A stretch of 64,000 nt of DNA from M30B19 sp041741535 (GCA_041741535.1 JBGSJV010000175.1:1-64000); one strand, 5' to 3'; positions 18,501-27,162 are shown, counted from the stretch's first letter. Made by a program: numbers and translations. Notes: generated from the sequence alone by a model not told the origin.

Positions 18501-19737
18501 ACACTTGGCCGAACAAGCTTTTGCTTTGGCCTTCGCGCAGTTAAATCGCCAACCTTTCGCCACACTCTATCAAGATTCCACTTCGCCAGTGACAATCCGC
18601 CAGTCCCAACCGCAACATGGAAAGTCACAAATTTATGTCGTTAATGCGGCGGGGTGGCCAGTAACCTGTGGATTGGACGTCGCGGGAGTAAATTCGGACG
18701 ACTCCATAGCTTGGACAAACGTCGTTACCAAACAACTAATTCAGCCGACAGCTTTGGCGAATTCCGATAACCGCTTGCAGCCGGCCGGTTTTGTTCGCAA
18801 CCCGGCCGCTTCGGCGCGATTAACTCTAACCTTGTCGCCTTATTCATTGACCGTTCTCGAAGGGCCGGCAATCCAAGTTAGCCAAGTCACAATCAACGAA
18901 GCGGCTGCCGACGCCAACCCGCGACTTGCTGCGCTCCAAGCATCCCTTTTCCGCCGCTTGCGACAAGCGTCCACCAACGCAACACCTATCCAAGCAATTC
19001 AGAACTCTGGTTTCGAAGAAGAACTAACGACGACCTCGGCCAACAATGCGAGCAATTGGGTGCACGGTCAACTCAAAACCGGACAGTCCATCGCTCGCGA
19101 TTCATCAACCTTTCATAACGGCGCCCACAGTCTACGAATCCAAAACTCGGAAGGTGTGGTTTGGTTGCGTAGCAATTCGATAGCCGCGTCAACGACCGGA
19201 CGACTCAGTGTAACCGCCTGGGTTCGAAACCATCCAGAACGCCCTGTTGATTCGCTTCGTTTGTCGATTGATGGGCAGGGTTCGGACGGCCGAAAATACT
19301 ATCGCTTCGGCGAAATCCCGCTACTACGCACCAAAGACATACCGAATAACACCCAAAGCCAATCAAGCGAATGGCAACCAATCGCTGTGCACTTCGACGA
19401 CCTACCTGAGGAGGGCCTCGCGAATATTCGAATCGGTCTTGATCTCATGAAACCCGGTGATCTTTGGATCGATTCGGTGCAGTGTTTTGATCGCTGGTTG
19501 GATGCAAACGATCAAAACGTGCTGTCCAACCGCCTGGGATTAGTGGCCTATTCGTTGGAGACCAAACATAACACTTGGGCCGCCCTGCAAACGCTGGATG
19601 ACTATTGGCTCCGTTTTCTCCTCGCTTACGTCCCTGATCCGAACGAGACCGCAGAAGTTGGTAGATCACAACCCGGCGGGTTGAACGCAGCGCCCGTTCG
19701 CAATGCCCGAGGACGTCGCTTTTTACCGCTGCGCTGA
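15523..19737 (+). CDS. Large exported protein with glycosidase-like middle and carbohydrate-binding-like end
   Basis: 1404 residues. A signal peptide is visible at about 1-42 (basic KTRKLGKRQ, then IPAAVVCLFVSIISA, cleavage near LNAQQ). The first 550 residues look beta-rich and may be several sandwich domains. About 590-900 resembles an alpha/beta barrel of the glycoside-hydrolase-like type, with repeated strand-like stretches YNTVWLPVLKQGG, LAMVPVLDLSV and LRGIAIELGPD. Around 1140-1330 there is a carbohydrate-binding-module-like domain: GFEEELTT, HNGAHSLRIQNS, GRLSVTAWVRNHP, DLWIDSVQCFDRW. I cannot name catalytic acids with confidence. A periplasmic or surface role in polysaccharide binding or breakdown is inferred. 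It stands alone as a transcription unit. The ribosome site is weak; ATG at 15523 is chosen because the signal peptide begins there. Confidence 0.75.
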   Translation: MDGQGSPSLKTRKLGKRQTLIPAAVVCLFVSIISASHLNAQQSSLSNSDKYRPSTSLPSQELPLSPLRGDSLQPPPDNSLTAFPANRSADNPAENQTESSVFDSANTTASSSRPVRLKVTLGGEKSVRWEGHIRLQSSADGRWENLGVLSIEPAAVGLIRLAPNSREITIRHSESLSYNSFHVNCRADAEAQLEIQLRSPDNPQWSFYQTVPLAQLIDAPWSLPLANSGHGIWIERPSEDQIHIESSLKRDILELGEGQEIAVIPNRLRIARGTALKYHARVIDITAQNEQVWEARGDLESDQNGDYKPLPIIQLAAGANTGVYQFQVDITLARTALTSLLPNSMAGNPIVATRQMQWVVVPAIESGTLAPKSTALPEPSREPKDPQVAVRLTIDHSNLSVSPFRSFELQRLPWLPRLQSFQRTVQPTFATRSSESLRGMEIEGKDAWDLGSEQWRIIEFPTLEAGWYWIDVEIMNADAAQLALDLVQTDQWNRVPHWTTGSVWNANTDPLLSQVSGTGTIPDRLRNWRTLHWVNPTASHPATLLCLTNRSQEAPVRIGSIVVSQVDFDSAPDMTALRGPSRGVGYYMETPLLTSIFSGRKPSPTANSPPLNDWLSYHDAAERLVQFLVVKKYNTVWLPVLKQGGPLFPLDGVQTLPRFENSSFGTLAQPHSRLDVVELLLRKLDSQHLAMVPVLDLSVRLPKVGDATASEPNPLDSNFQQEVLEIIEQFAARYHRHKSLRGIAIELGPDCPLLFRSESDGLSATTVARFLSENSLTWPAHELGRIEDAAGSVIEQWVLQNHTHQWLLWRSNELRKFFTQTQAKLAALSRPINHSRLELHLVVTGLHRQPILRDSLYPSLRGRPTWTEHWLKLGLNLETFQSNEDGVNLFVQQTTKQNSDIAIHRRANVTSHTTDFWQALEKLSELSFMTQQALRQTVVEAMAETPSDHVGQAMLTFGVVSGPVGCEAAWAEAMRRQDACNLANQTGGLPRTEHLAEQAFALAFAQLNRQPFATLYQDSTSPVTIRQSQPQHGKSQIYVVNAAGWPVTCGLDVAGVNSDDSIAWTNVVTKQLIQPTALANSDNRLQPAGFVRNPAASARLTLTLSPYSLTVLEGPAIQVSQVTINEAAADANPRLAALQASLFRRLRQASTNATPIQAIQNSGFEEELTTTSANNASNWVHGQLKTGQSIARDSSTFHNGAHSLRIQNSEGVVWLRSNSIAASTTGRLSVTAWVRNHPERPVDSLRLSIDGQGSDGRKYYRFGEIPLLRTKDIPNNTQSQSSEWQPIAVHFDDLPEEGLANIRIGLDLMKPGDLWIDSVQCFDRWLDANDQNVLSNRLGLVAYSLETKHNTWAALQTLDDYWLRFLLAYVPDPNETAEVGRSQPGGLNAAPVRNARGRRFLPLR

Positions 19738-19771
19738 CTGCGCGATGAAATGCAATACGGTTCAATTTTTG

Positions 19772-20023
19772 TTTAACCGCGACGCAGAGCAATCCTGGGC
19801 GGTGACCCACTTTGCCCAATTGATTATGCAAGTCGCCCAGCATTGCGTCGCTGAGCGATTCGGAAGTGAAATAAGTCCTTCGTTGAACGGTATTGTGTTT
19901 AACCGCGACGCAGAGCAATCCTGGGCGATGACCCACTTTGCCCAATTGATTATGCATGTCGCCCAGTATTGCGTCGCCGAGCGATTCGGAAGCGAATAGT
20001 CCCAAGTTGAACGGTATTCCGAC
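19772..20023. repeat. Two tandem copies of a 126-bp unit
   Basis: Unit 1 (19772-19897) and unit 2 (19898-20023) both begin TTTAACCGCGACGCAGAGCA and differ at only a few positions over the first 100 bases. The start of a third unit is hinted at by GTTGAACGGTATT followed by CTAACCG near 20009-20030. The period, 126, is a multiple of three, and both strands stay open through the unit. The block fills the gap between two convergent genes and ends at the stop of the M28 peptidase gene. Confidence 0.9.
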
Positions 20024-21645
20024 TAACCGTTAGCCTCGGAGTCCGCCTTCGTTACTAGCCGCCAACTTACCAGACAAATCGGCGCAGCGGCCATGTTCAA
20101 CAACAGCAAACGTCCCAATAGAAACTCGCGATTGCGAAACCCCAACGCATCGTAAAACAAAGGCTCCAAAGGAAACCACAACGCGACAACCGCCAGCCAT
20201 GCAACCAGCACCGCGGATCGCTGATCGAAACGAATCCAACAACTCGCGATCCCCCAACCCATGGTTGGCAACAAAAACAAATAACTCGCTCCGGGAACGT
20301 AAAACGCCGTCAGCCAAGTTAGGACCAATCCGCAACCAGCGAGACAAAAGAAGATCTCCGTCGCTAAAGTGCACCCCACGCGCGCTAGCGCTATTGAAAT
20401 GCCCATCGTCGTGATCCAAAACGCTAACAAAATCGGAACCGGATATTTCGGCCATGGAGGCGAAAAAATGTCTTGAAATCTCATCGTTTCAAACGTTGCC
20501 CACAGGCCGAGCACCAGGGCCAACGGAAGACTCAACGACCAAATGCTCGCCCAAACCAGACGGCGTGGTTTTAGTGTCCCGCCACGCCAACAGACGGTCC
20601 ACCCCAACAACAAGAATAGCGTAGGAACGATCGCCAGCGGCACGGCCAGTTGTTCGTCCCACATAAAGATCCAAACACCGAGATAGTCAAAATATACGAC
20701 TCGTCCTGATTCAATATTCAGTTCGGCGGCATTGGCAAATCTTGCCATTAACCCCGCGGCATGTTCCGCATGATGCTGAATGCTGCGACGATCGACCGTT
20801 TGAACATTGTCATTCGGAGTGTGGTAATTCAGGACTCGACCGATGAACGCGAAATTCCATCCTTGAATCTTTAGTTTGCGGTAGTGCGTAAAATCTGTAT
20901 TGTTGGGCAATAGTCGATAGATTTCAAGGAAAAGTGAACTCGTCGTTGGGCGATTCGCTACGGCCGCGTAGTTTTCAATCGTCCAGCGACTTGCGTCTCC
21001 AGTCTCGAACATACAACTAGGGCCACGTGTGCCACGCGCCTCCAAGTTGATGACCAAATCCAGTGTCTTGGCCAACGGATGTTCCTTGACGAATTTCTCC
21101 GCGCCCAACAATCCGAGTTCTTCTCCGTCCGTGATCAAGAACAACAAATTGTTCCGCGGCGGATCCGTCTGGTAATGTCGCAGCAACTCGAGCGAAATCG
21201 CCACGGCTGCTGCATCGTCCGCCGCTCCTGGTCCGGCCGCGGTACTGTCGTAATGCGAAGTTAACGCAATGGTCGCCTTGGGTTCCGTCCCCGGCACGAA
21301 GATCAACACATTGACCAACGGCACGGTCTCTTTCGTGCGCCATGTGATCCCGCTGGTTTCTTGCAGCTCAACAACACATCCCAGCGATTCGGCGAATGTA
21401 ATGATGCGCTGCCGAACCACAACGTTTTGTGGGGAACCAGCGGGATGCGGAATACCATCGCCTACCAATAACTCCAACGTTGCGACGATCTTGTCCATGG
21501 AGTAGGTCGAATCCCCATCGAGCGATTCCACCAGCGGCGGCGGAGCATACCGAACATAGCCCGCTCCCGCAAAAATAGCCGCGACCACCGTCGCTACCAA
21601 GATCGGCAAAATCGAAAAACGCACGCTTGGCCGAATTCGACTCAC
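20023..21645 (-). CDS. Membrane-anchored M28 family zinc peptidase
   Basis: About 540 residues from GTG at 21645, chosen because TGGAG lies eight bases upstream and it begins just after the fabI stop; a TTG twenty codons earlier would overlap fabI. A membrane segment at 10-30 is followed by an M28 aminopeptidase domain. Zinc ligands are visible: His131 and Asp133 in TSHYDST, the bridging Asp in GAADDAAAVA (143/144), and Glu175-Glu176 in TDGEELGLLGAEKF. From about 340 on there are six or seven hydrophobic helices. This layout resembles bacterial homologues of ER metallopeptidase 1, with the catalytic domain outside the cytoplasm. It probably trims peptides in the periplasm. Last gene of the rsmE-def-fabZ-fabI run. 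Confidence 0.88.
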   Translation of the reverse strand: MSRIRPSVRFSILPILVATVVAAIFAGAGYVRYAPPPLVESLDGDSTYSMDKIVATLELLVGDGIPHPAGSPQNVVVRQRIITFAESLGCVVELQETSGITWRTKETVPLVNVLIFVPGTEPKATIALTSHYDSTAAGPGAADDAAAVAISLELLRHYQTDPPRNNLLFLITDGEELGLLGAEKFVKEHPLAKTLDLVINLEARGTRGPSCMFETGDASRWTIENYAAVANRPTTSSLFLEIYRLLPNNTDFTHYRKLKIQGWNFAFIGRVLNYHTPNDNVQTVDRRSIQHHAEHAAGLMARFANAAELNIESGRVVYFDYLGVWIFMWDEQLAVPLAIVPTLFLLLGWTVCWRGGTLKPRRLVWASIWSLSLPLALVLGLWATFETMRFQDIFSPPWPKYPVPILLAFWITTMGISIALARVGCTLATEIFFCLAGCGLVLTWLTAFYVPGASYLFLLPTMGWGIASCWIRFDQRSAVLVAWLAVVALWFPLEPLFYDALGFRNREFLLGRLLLLNMAAAPICLVSWRLVTKADSEANG

Positions 21646-21670
21646 GGGATAGGCTCCATTAATCAAACGT

Positions 21671-22468
21671 TTATTTGATCGCGCGTTCAACGATGCGCTG
21701 ATCAAAGTAATTGATATTCATTGCAGCGTCGACCACGATTTTTTGAGCGTTGATTCCGGACGAACGAGGACTAAGCAAGAAACACGCAACGTTCGCCGCT
21801 TCTTGCGTCGTGACCGCCTCGCCACGTGGAATGACCTGTTCTGCATACAAATAAGAATCAACGTAGCCGGGAATACCCGCCGACGCACTTGTTTTCAGCA
21901 GACCAGCAGCGACCGCATTGAATCGGACCTGCGAGAAGGCACTAAAGCTCTTGACCAAAAACGCCAAACTACTGTCCAACGCTGCCTTGATGGGTGCCAT
22001 GAACCCATAGTTCTCGCTGGCCATGGTCGTGGTTGAAATGGAGATCGTGACCACCGACGCTTGGGGTGCCAACAGATCTTTAAAGGCGTTGGCAATCGCG
22101 ATGAAACTAAAGCAAGACACATCCACGGTTCGCAAAAACTGGGCGCGTCCCGTTTCATGAAACGGACGCATCCCCCCGGAATAATCGGCAAACGCAATCG
22201 AATGCACCAAACCATCAATCTGGGGTGCAAGCTGCCGAACTTGTTCCGCCACTTTATCGATTTGGACCTGGTCTTCCACATCACAGACCAAAACCGTTCG
22301 GCCCGCCAACGTTTTTTCGAGACTTGCCAAGCGAGCTTCCGAGCGAACGACGTAAATGACACGAGCCCCATGTTCTTCGAGCGTTTTTGCAATCGAATAG
22401 GCGACGCTTTTTTTGTTGGCCACGCCAAAGATCACAATCGTTTTGCCAACTACTTGTAGAAAATCCAT
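21671..22468 (-). CDS. fabI: Enoyl-[acyl-carrier-protein] reductase (NADH) FabI
   Basis: 265 residues, the normal size for FabI. It reduces the trans-2-enoyl-ACP double bond in the last step of each fatty acid elongation cycle. The nucleotide-binding start is IVIFGVANKKSVAYSIAKTL (11-30), typical of FabI rather than other SDRs. The catalytic pair Tyr154-x6-Lys161 lies in ENYGFMAPIKAAL. VVDAAMNINYF closes the domain. Upstream on the same strand are fabZ, def and rsmE; fabZ supplies its substrate. Tyr at the usual position suggests triclosan-type inhibitors would bind, by family analogy. Confidence 0.93.
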   Translation of the reverse strand: MDFLQVVGKTIVIFGVANKKSVAYSIAKTLEEHGARVIYVVRSEARLASLEKTLAGRTVLVCDVEDQVQIDKVAEQVRQLAPQIDGLVHSIAFADYSGGMRPFHETGRAQFLRTVDVSCFSFIAIANAFKDLLAPQASVVTISISTTTMASENYGFMAPIKAALDSSLAFLVKSFSAFSQVRFNAVAAGLLKTSASAGIPGYVDSYLYAEQVIPRGEAVTTQEAANVACFLLSPRSSGINAQKIVVDAAMNINYFDQRIVERAIK

Positions 22469-22572
22469 CGCTCTCTTCCGTGTCTATCGCTGGGCCATCA
22501 ACCGACCGTAGTCGTCAGTATTCCGACTCCGCCCCGTGGATCTGGGATCAGGAACCTAATTGTGGAACCGTT

Positions 22573-23007
22573 TCAAACGCTGCGCGGGGCTAACGAGCAG
22601 GCGAAATCAAAGGTCACGGAAACTTTGCCGTTTACTTTGACCTTCCCCTTCAAGTAGATCGCCAGTGAAATCACTTCGACAATTTCGGCTTCCAAAATCA
22701 CGGTGTCACCCGGTCGAACCATCTGCTTGAACTTGGCATTATCGACCCGAGTCAAAACGGGCACTTTGTCGCCTACCGTCGCTTGCAGAATTTGGGCCAC
22801 CAAGATCGCGCCCGCTTGGCAACAGGACTCCAACAAGATCACTCCTGGGACCAATGGAAAGTCCGGATAATGCCCCTGCACGAAGTACTCGTCGGCTCGA
22901 AATGTCTTTTGACAAACAATGGACCGCTCCGTCGATTGCAGGATTTCGTCGATCAAAAGCATCGGAGGTCGATGCGGAATCAAAGCCATGATCTTTTCGA
23001 GCGACAT
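22573..23007 (-). CDS. fabZ: 3-hydroxyacyl-ACP dehydratase FabZ
   Basis: 144 residues from ATG at 23007 with AAGGA upstream; the alternative start six codons earlier lacks a site. Single hot-dog domain. The hallmark GHYPDFPLVPGVILLE holds the catalytic His46 and Glu60. HRPPMLLIDEI near 12-22 is also typical. It dehydrates 3-hydroxyacyl-ACP to trans-2-enoyl-ACP, the substrate of FabI encoded next downstream. LpxC is not fused here, unlike in some other bacteria. The C-terminus ends in a short stretch with Cys. Confidence 0.93.
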   Translation of the reverse strand: MSLEKIMALIPHRPPMLLIDEILQSTERSIVCQKTFRADEYFVQGHYPDFPLVPGVILLESCCQAGAILVAQILQATVGDKVPVLTRVDNAKFKQMVRPGDTVILEAEIVEVISLAIYLKGKVKVNGKVSVTFDFACSLAPRSV

Positions 23008-23035
23008 CGAGAACTTCCTTCGCAAAATCGTTTCG

Positions 23036-23662
23036 TTACTTGACGCAGTACCGCGATTCTATTTTTTGAATCCAAGCCTGCCAATGATCTTGCGAGACAA
23101 TGTTTCCGAGCGACGATTGGACTTGGTAGTCGTCTTCGAATTCACCGATTTCATCGTTGATCTCCAATCGCTTGGCTTCGCTCATTCGGTCAAAAAACAT
23201 AACTCCCTGCAAGTGATCGTACTCATGTTGCAAGATCCGAGCCAAATAACCAGTCGCACGCAGGTTGATCCGCTGGCCCAGATGGGTAAACGCTTCCACG
23301 TCAATCTCTGCGGCCCGGACAACTTCCCCAAAAACGCCGGGTAAACTCAAACAACCTTCCTCGCCGGCCTCGGTTCCTTTGGGACGGCTGAGGACTGGGT
23401 TGATAAAGACCATCTCTTCTCCTTCGCCCTGTTTGCCCGATGGGTTGACGACGAACAATTGGAGCGGCAAATTGACTTGGTTCGCGGCCAAACCAACACC
23501 TTTTGAGCTGTACATCAACTCGAACATTTGCGCAATGTAATCACGCAACTGGTCATCCACCCGAAGAATGGGCTTGCTCTTGTACCGAAGCGTTGGATGT
23601 GGATGCACGATGATCGAAAGTCGTTTTTCGGCATCGGTCAAAGTTGGTGCGGGTGTAGTCAT
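23036..23662 (-). CDS. def: Peptide deformylase
   Basis: 208 residues. All three family motifs are present: GVGLAANQV (55-63), EEGCLSLPG with metal-binding Cys104, and QHEYDHLQG with His146, Glu147 and His150. It removes the formyl group from the initiator Met of new proteins and uses Fe2+ or a similar metal. The tail beyond about 175 is longer than in E. coli. It lies between rsmE (49 bases upstream) and fabZ (28 bases downstream), so co-transcription is likely. Confidence 0.96.
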   Translation of the reverse strand: MTTPAPTLTDAEKRLSIIVHPHPTLRYKSKPILRVDDQLRDYIAQMFELMYSSKGVGLAANQVNLPLQLFVVNPSGKQGEGEEMVFINPVLSRPKGTEAGEEGCLSLPGVFGEVVRAAEIDVEAFTHLGQRINLRATGYLARILQHEYDHLQGVMFFDRMSEAKRLEINDEIGEFEDDYQVQSSLGNIVSQDHWQAWIQKIESRYCVK

Positions 23663-23711
23663 GGATTTACCGTCAGGGGGATATGAACGGCCACCAGTTT
23701 ACTAAAAGACT

Positions 23712-24503
23712 TTAGAATTGCCTAACGGGCTTGAATGGCGGATTAACCAGCACCGCGGCGCCCGCAATCGCCGCCGTTTCCATCCGCAAAATGAAGGGTC
23801 CCAACACTTGCGGGTGCCAGCCCCGTCCGTGGATTTCGCCAAGCTCATCGGACGTGAACCCTCCTTCGGGGCCAACCAACAAGGCTCGAGCGAAGTTCAA
23901 CTCCGTCGAAATGTCCGCCAAACGCAACTCCCCTCGCTGCGGATCTCCCGTCCATTCAGAGCCGACCGGTGCTGCAACGTTCGCAAAATCGGCCGGGGTA
24001 CACGCAACATATCGTTCGGGCACACGTTCCGAGAAACGAAGAAAATCCGGTAAGCGCAACGGTTCCAACGCCGTCAACAGCTGATTCCGACCGCATTGTT
24101 TGCACGCCTCAATGACCCATTGCTCGATTTTTTGTTGCAGGCTGGGTGTCAGAGGATTGACCGCTCGCTTGGTCAGAATCGGCAAGTAGGCGGACACGCC
24201 GATTTCAGTGAGTTTCTCGATTAGATAACGAAAACGATCCCCTTTGGGAACGGGAGCTGCCACCAGAACTCGGTCAATCACCGGTGCGGATCGTTCGACT
24301 CGAGCGACCACTTCGAGACGAACCGTCCGCCGATCCTTCCCTTGGACTCTCGCAAGGAATTCGTCGGGGCTCCCGTCAAATAAGCATGCCTCGTCTCCGA
24401 GCTCGGCCCGCAACACATGCAAAATGTGGTGAGATTGTTGTTGATCTAGCTCAACCAATCGGCCGAGTTCGAGTGGACTATGCGAAAAAAAACGATCGGG
24501 CAT
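23712..24503 (-). CDS. rsmE: 16S rRNA (uracil1498-N3)-methyltransferase RsmE
   Basis: 263 residues from ATG at 24503 (MPDRFFSH, the usual RsmE beginning); an upstream frame adds sixteen residues without family likeness. An N-terminal PUA-like domain is followed by a SPOUT methyltransferase domain with LVGPEGGFTSDELGEI and LGPFILRMETAAIAG, the S-adenosylmethionine-binding knot. VAAPVPKGDRFRYLIEKLTEIGV is split here only for brevity: the KGDR and EKLTEIGV parts are both typical. It methylates U1498 in the 30S decoding region. First gene of the run rsmE-def-fabZ-fabI-M28 peptidase. Confidence 0.93.
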   Translation of the reverse strand: MPDRFFSHSPLELGRLVELDQQQSHHILHVLRAELGDEACLFDGSPDEFLARVQGKDRRTVRLEVVARVERSAPVIDRVLVAAPVPKGDRFRYLIEKLTEIGVSAYLPILTKRAVNPLTPSLQQKIEQWVIEACKQCGRNQLLTALEPLRLPDFLRFSERVPERYVACTPADFANVAAPVGSEWTGDPQRGELRLADISTELNFARALLVGPEGGFTSDELGEIHGRGWHPQVLGPFILRMETAAIAGAAVLVNPPFKPVRQF

Positions 24504-25045
24504 GATGTTGGCTTGGCTTGGCTCTGCCCCACCAAGACTGGCCCGCTCCAATGGGATATGGGGTTTCCAGAAACTTGCCCAGCCGCCAAACCGTCTGCAC
24601 CAATCTTGGAATCGATTGACCCGCCAAATCGCGCGAGCAGAAGTTTGCCAACCAGAACGCTTCCGAGTCTACCCAGCCCCCTCCACTTGGTCAACAACGC
24701 GAACTGATGAGAATCGTTTAAGTTAGCCACTCGACTCAGTCCCAAGAATGAACCGATTCTCGACCGTTTATTGAACCCGAATTTCTCAACACTACCGAGT
24801 CGATTTCTTCCGAATGGAAAGGAAAGGAGTGCCGTCATCAGCGATCGTAAACACGATGCCTTGAACGTGTGGCCGGTGAAGTGCCCATTTGTATTTTTCA
24901 CCGTCGAAGACGACTGGGGGATAGCCGGGAATTGATTGGCGTTATGATGGCGCGGCTTTGACCAATAGTTGACGTAGTCCGGTGCGGGGTTTGCTGGTTA
25001 GTGGCCAGCGAACTTCCACCCCTGACTTGGGAAATCAAGCTGCGC
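24504..25045. other. Intergenic region between rsmE and mog, with a short protein-like frame
   Basis: About 540 bases between divergent genes. On the minus strand, 24792-24941 is open between two stops and reads like a conserved protein piece (GYPPVVFDGEKYKWALHRPH, then VQGIVFTIADDGTPFLSIRK). It has no ATG, GTG or TTG near its beginning. The rest shows nothing I recognise. Confidence 0.45.
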
Positions 25046-25051
25046 TATACT
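25022..25051 (+). promoter_or_regulatory. Possible promoter of mog
   Basis: CTGACT (25022-25027) and TATACT (25046-25051) are spaced by 18 bases. The -10 box is 45 bases upstream of the ATG at 25097. Confidence 0.35.
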
Positions 25052-25096
25052 TTGGTCGCAGTCCGATTCCGCGCTTTGGAGCAAAAGTCGAGTCAC

Positions 25097-25630
25097 ATGT
25101 CCCAAGTTTTGAAAGTCGGTGTCGTTACGGTTTCCGATCGCGCGTTTCGCGGTGAATATGAAGATCGCAGTGGCCCAGCGATCCAGGCGTACCTCACGGA
25201 AACGTTGGCATCCCCTTTCGAAATACACTCGCGATTGGTCGACGACCAGCAGTGGCGGATCATCGACGCCTTGTGTGAGCTTGTCGATCGAGTGGGTTGC
25301 CACTTTGTCGTGACGACGGGCGGAACCGGGCCGGCCCCTCGCGACGTCACACCTGAAGCGACCACGCAAGTCTGTAGTCGTTTGTTGCCGGGATTCGGCG
25401 AACAAATGCGGCGAGTAAGTGTGCAAAAAGTCCCAACGGCCATTCTGTCTCGACAAGTCGCCGGTGTTCGCGAACAGGCATTTATTCTGAACTTGCCCGG
25501 ATCCCCGAAGGCCATTGCCGAGTGCCTCGACGCGGTCTTTCCCGCGATCCCAGACTGCTTGGAGCACGTCGGTGGGCCGCGGGTCGAAATTCACTCGGCG
25601 AAATTTCAGGTCTACCGCCCACACGACTAA
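25097..25630 (+). CDS. mog: Molybdopterin adenylyltransferase (MogA type)
   Basis: 177 residues from the ATG at 25097, where family similarity begins. The MoCF domain signature TTGGTGPAPRDVTPEAT is clear, and FGEQMRRVSVQKVPTAILSR plus FILNLPGSPKAI follow the E. coli MogA pattern more closely than MoaB. It activates molybdopterin with ATP to form adenylyl-molybdopterin before molybdate insertion. No other molybdenum-cofactor gene is in the window. aroA follows 42 bases later on the same strand, so both may share a transcript. Confidence 0.9.
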   Translation: MSQVLKVGVVTVSDRAFRGEYEDRSGPAIQAYLTETLASPFEIHSRLVDDQQWRIIDALCELVDRVGCHFVVTTGGTGPAPRDVTPEATTQVCSRLLPGFGEQMRRVSVQKVPTAILSRQVAGVREQAFILNLPGSPKAIAECLDAVFPAIPDCLEHVGGPRVEIHSAKFQVYRPHD

Positions 25631-25672
25631 CCGACAATCCATTCGCTGCATTCTGCTGGATGAACCGCTGCC

Positions 25673-26986
25673 ATGAACTCGAACGAAACAAACACGAACT
25701 TGATCGAGATTCCGGTCGCCACTGGCCCGATCACCGCCACGGTAACTCCGCCGGGCTCAAAAAGTCTGACCAACCGAGCGTTGGTGTGCTCGGCGTTAGC
25801 CGATGGCGTATCACGCTTGACCGGTGCCTTGGACAGCGAGGACACGCAGATCATGCTTGCGGCTTGGCAAGCCTTAGGAATCGAAATCGAAGCATCCGCG
25901 GATCGAAGTGAATTAACCGTTGCGGGATGCGGCGGACTATTACCTGTTTCCGGCGATTCACGCCATCACTTGTTCATGGGCAACAGCGGCACATCCATTC
26001 GCTTCCTCACGGCAGCCTTGGCAGCGTGTGGCGGCAACTTCGAATTGGATGGCGTAGCGAGGATGAGGCAACGTCCTATCGGAGACCTGGGCGCTGCGTT
26101 ACGGCAATTGGGCGCTGCGGTCCATTGCCATGACGGCCAGTTTCCACCGGTCGTCATTCAATCCAACGGCTTGATTGGCGGAAAATGTGTTGTGGCCGCC
26201 GATCTTTCGAGTCAATACCTGAGTGGTCTATTGATGGCCGCCCCATTGGCAAAACAAACCGTGCAACTGGGAATAGCCGGAGCGATGGTTTCCGAGCCCT
26301 ATGTCGCCATGACTTGCTCCGTAATGAAAGACTTTGGTGTCGAAGTAACTCGAAGCGAAGATGGATATTGTATTGAGCCACAAAGTTACAAAGCGCGCGA
26401 TTATTGGATCGAACCAGACGCTTCAGCGGCCAGTTACTTTTGGGCTTTGGCCGCGATTACCGGCGGAGATGTTTCGGTCCAAGGCTTGCATTCGCGCAGT
26501 CTACAAGGTGATGTCGATTTCGTGCGTTGCCTGGAACAGATGGGCTGTCGCGTGGAGTTCCAACCCAATGCCGTTCGAGTCCAAGGCGGACCATTGCGGG
26601 GCATCGAAGTGGACATGAATCGAATCAGCGACACCGTTCAAACATTGGCCGCCGTTGCGCTGTTTGCCGAAGGGCCAACGGTCGTGCGGGGTGTCGCTCA
26701 CAACCGCGTCAAAGAAACGGATCGCATCGACGACTTGGCGACGGAGCTAAGACGCATGGGCGCGAGCGTCGAAACTTTCCCCGATGGCTTGGCCATCACG
26801 CCCGGTGAACTACGCCCGACGGTGGTGGAGACCTACAACGATCATCGCATGGCCATGAGCTTGGCGCTGGTTGGCCTTCGACAGCCCGGAATTCAAATTT
26901 CGAATCCAGGTTGCACGGTGAAAACGTACCCCAACTATTTTGCAGATTTGTTTGCGACCTATCACCGTCCCGGCAACTGCAACTGA
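25673..26986 (+). CDS. aroA: 3-phosphoshikimate 1-carboxyvinyltransferase (EPSP synthase)
   Basis: 437 residues, a normal length. It joins phosphoenolpyruvate to shikimate-3-phosphate, the sixth step of the shikimate pathway. Visible motifs: PPGSKSLTNRAL (26-37) with substrate-binding Lys30, MGNSGTSIRFL (102-112), RMRQRPIGDLG (130-140), and in the second domain KETDRI and YNDHRMAMSLAL near the end. The residue at the position that decides glyphosate response is Ala/Gly-like (GNSGTSIR), as in many class I enzymes. ATG at 25673 is the only sensible start. Confidence 0.95.
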   Translation: MNSNETNTNLIEIPVATGPITATVTPPGSKSLTNRALVCSALADGVSRLTGALDSEDTQIMLAAWQALGIEIEASADRSELTVAGCGGLLPVSGDSRHHLFMGNSGTSIRFLTAALAACGGNFELDGVARMRQRPIGDLGAALRQLGAAVHCHDGQFPPVVIQSNGLIGGKCVVAADLSSQYLSGLLMAAPLAKQTVQLGIAGAMVSEPYVAMTCSVMKDFGVEVTRSEDGYCIEPQSYKARDYWIEPDASAASYFWALAAITGGDVSVQGLHSRSLQGDVDFVRCLEQMGCRVEFQPNAVRVQGGPLRGIEVDMNRISDTVQTLAAVALFAEGPTVVRGVAHNRVKETDRIDDLATELRRMGASVETFPDGLAITPGELRPTVVETYNDHRMAMSLALVGLRQPGIQISNPGCTVKTYPNYFADLFATYHRPGNCN

Positions 26987-27162
26987 ATTGCATTTTTGAA
27001 CGTCGCAGTATGGATCCGTCGGTGAGTCCCCACCTCATGGTCAACATTCTCGTTTTTTGTAGGTTTCGTTAGCGAAAATTGTCGTTGACTTCGTTTGCAG
27101 GTGAGTCGTTATTGACTAAGCTATTACGGCTTGCACGTGATGGATGGTAACAGGGAAACACA

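Noticed and set aside
19445..20005. Minus-strand protein of 186 residues over the 126-bp repeats
   Set aside because: It overlaps the end of the 1404-residue protein gene, repeats only because the DNA repeats, and has no ribosome site or family likeness.
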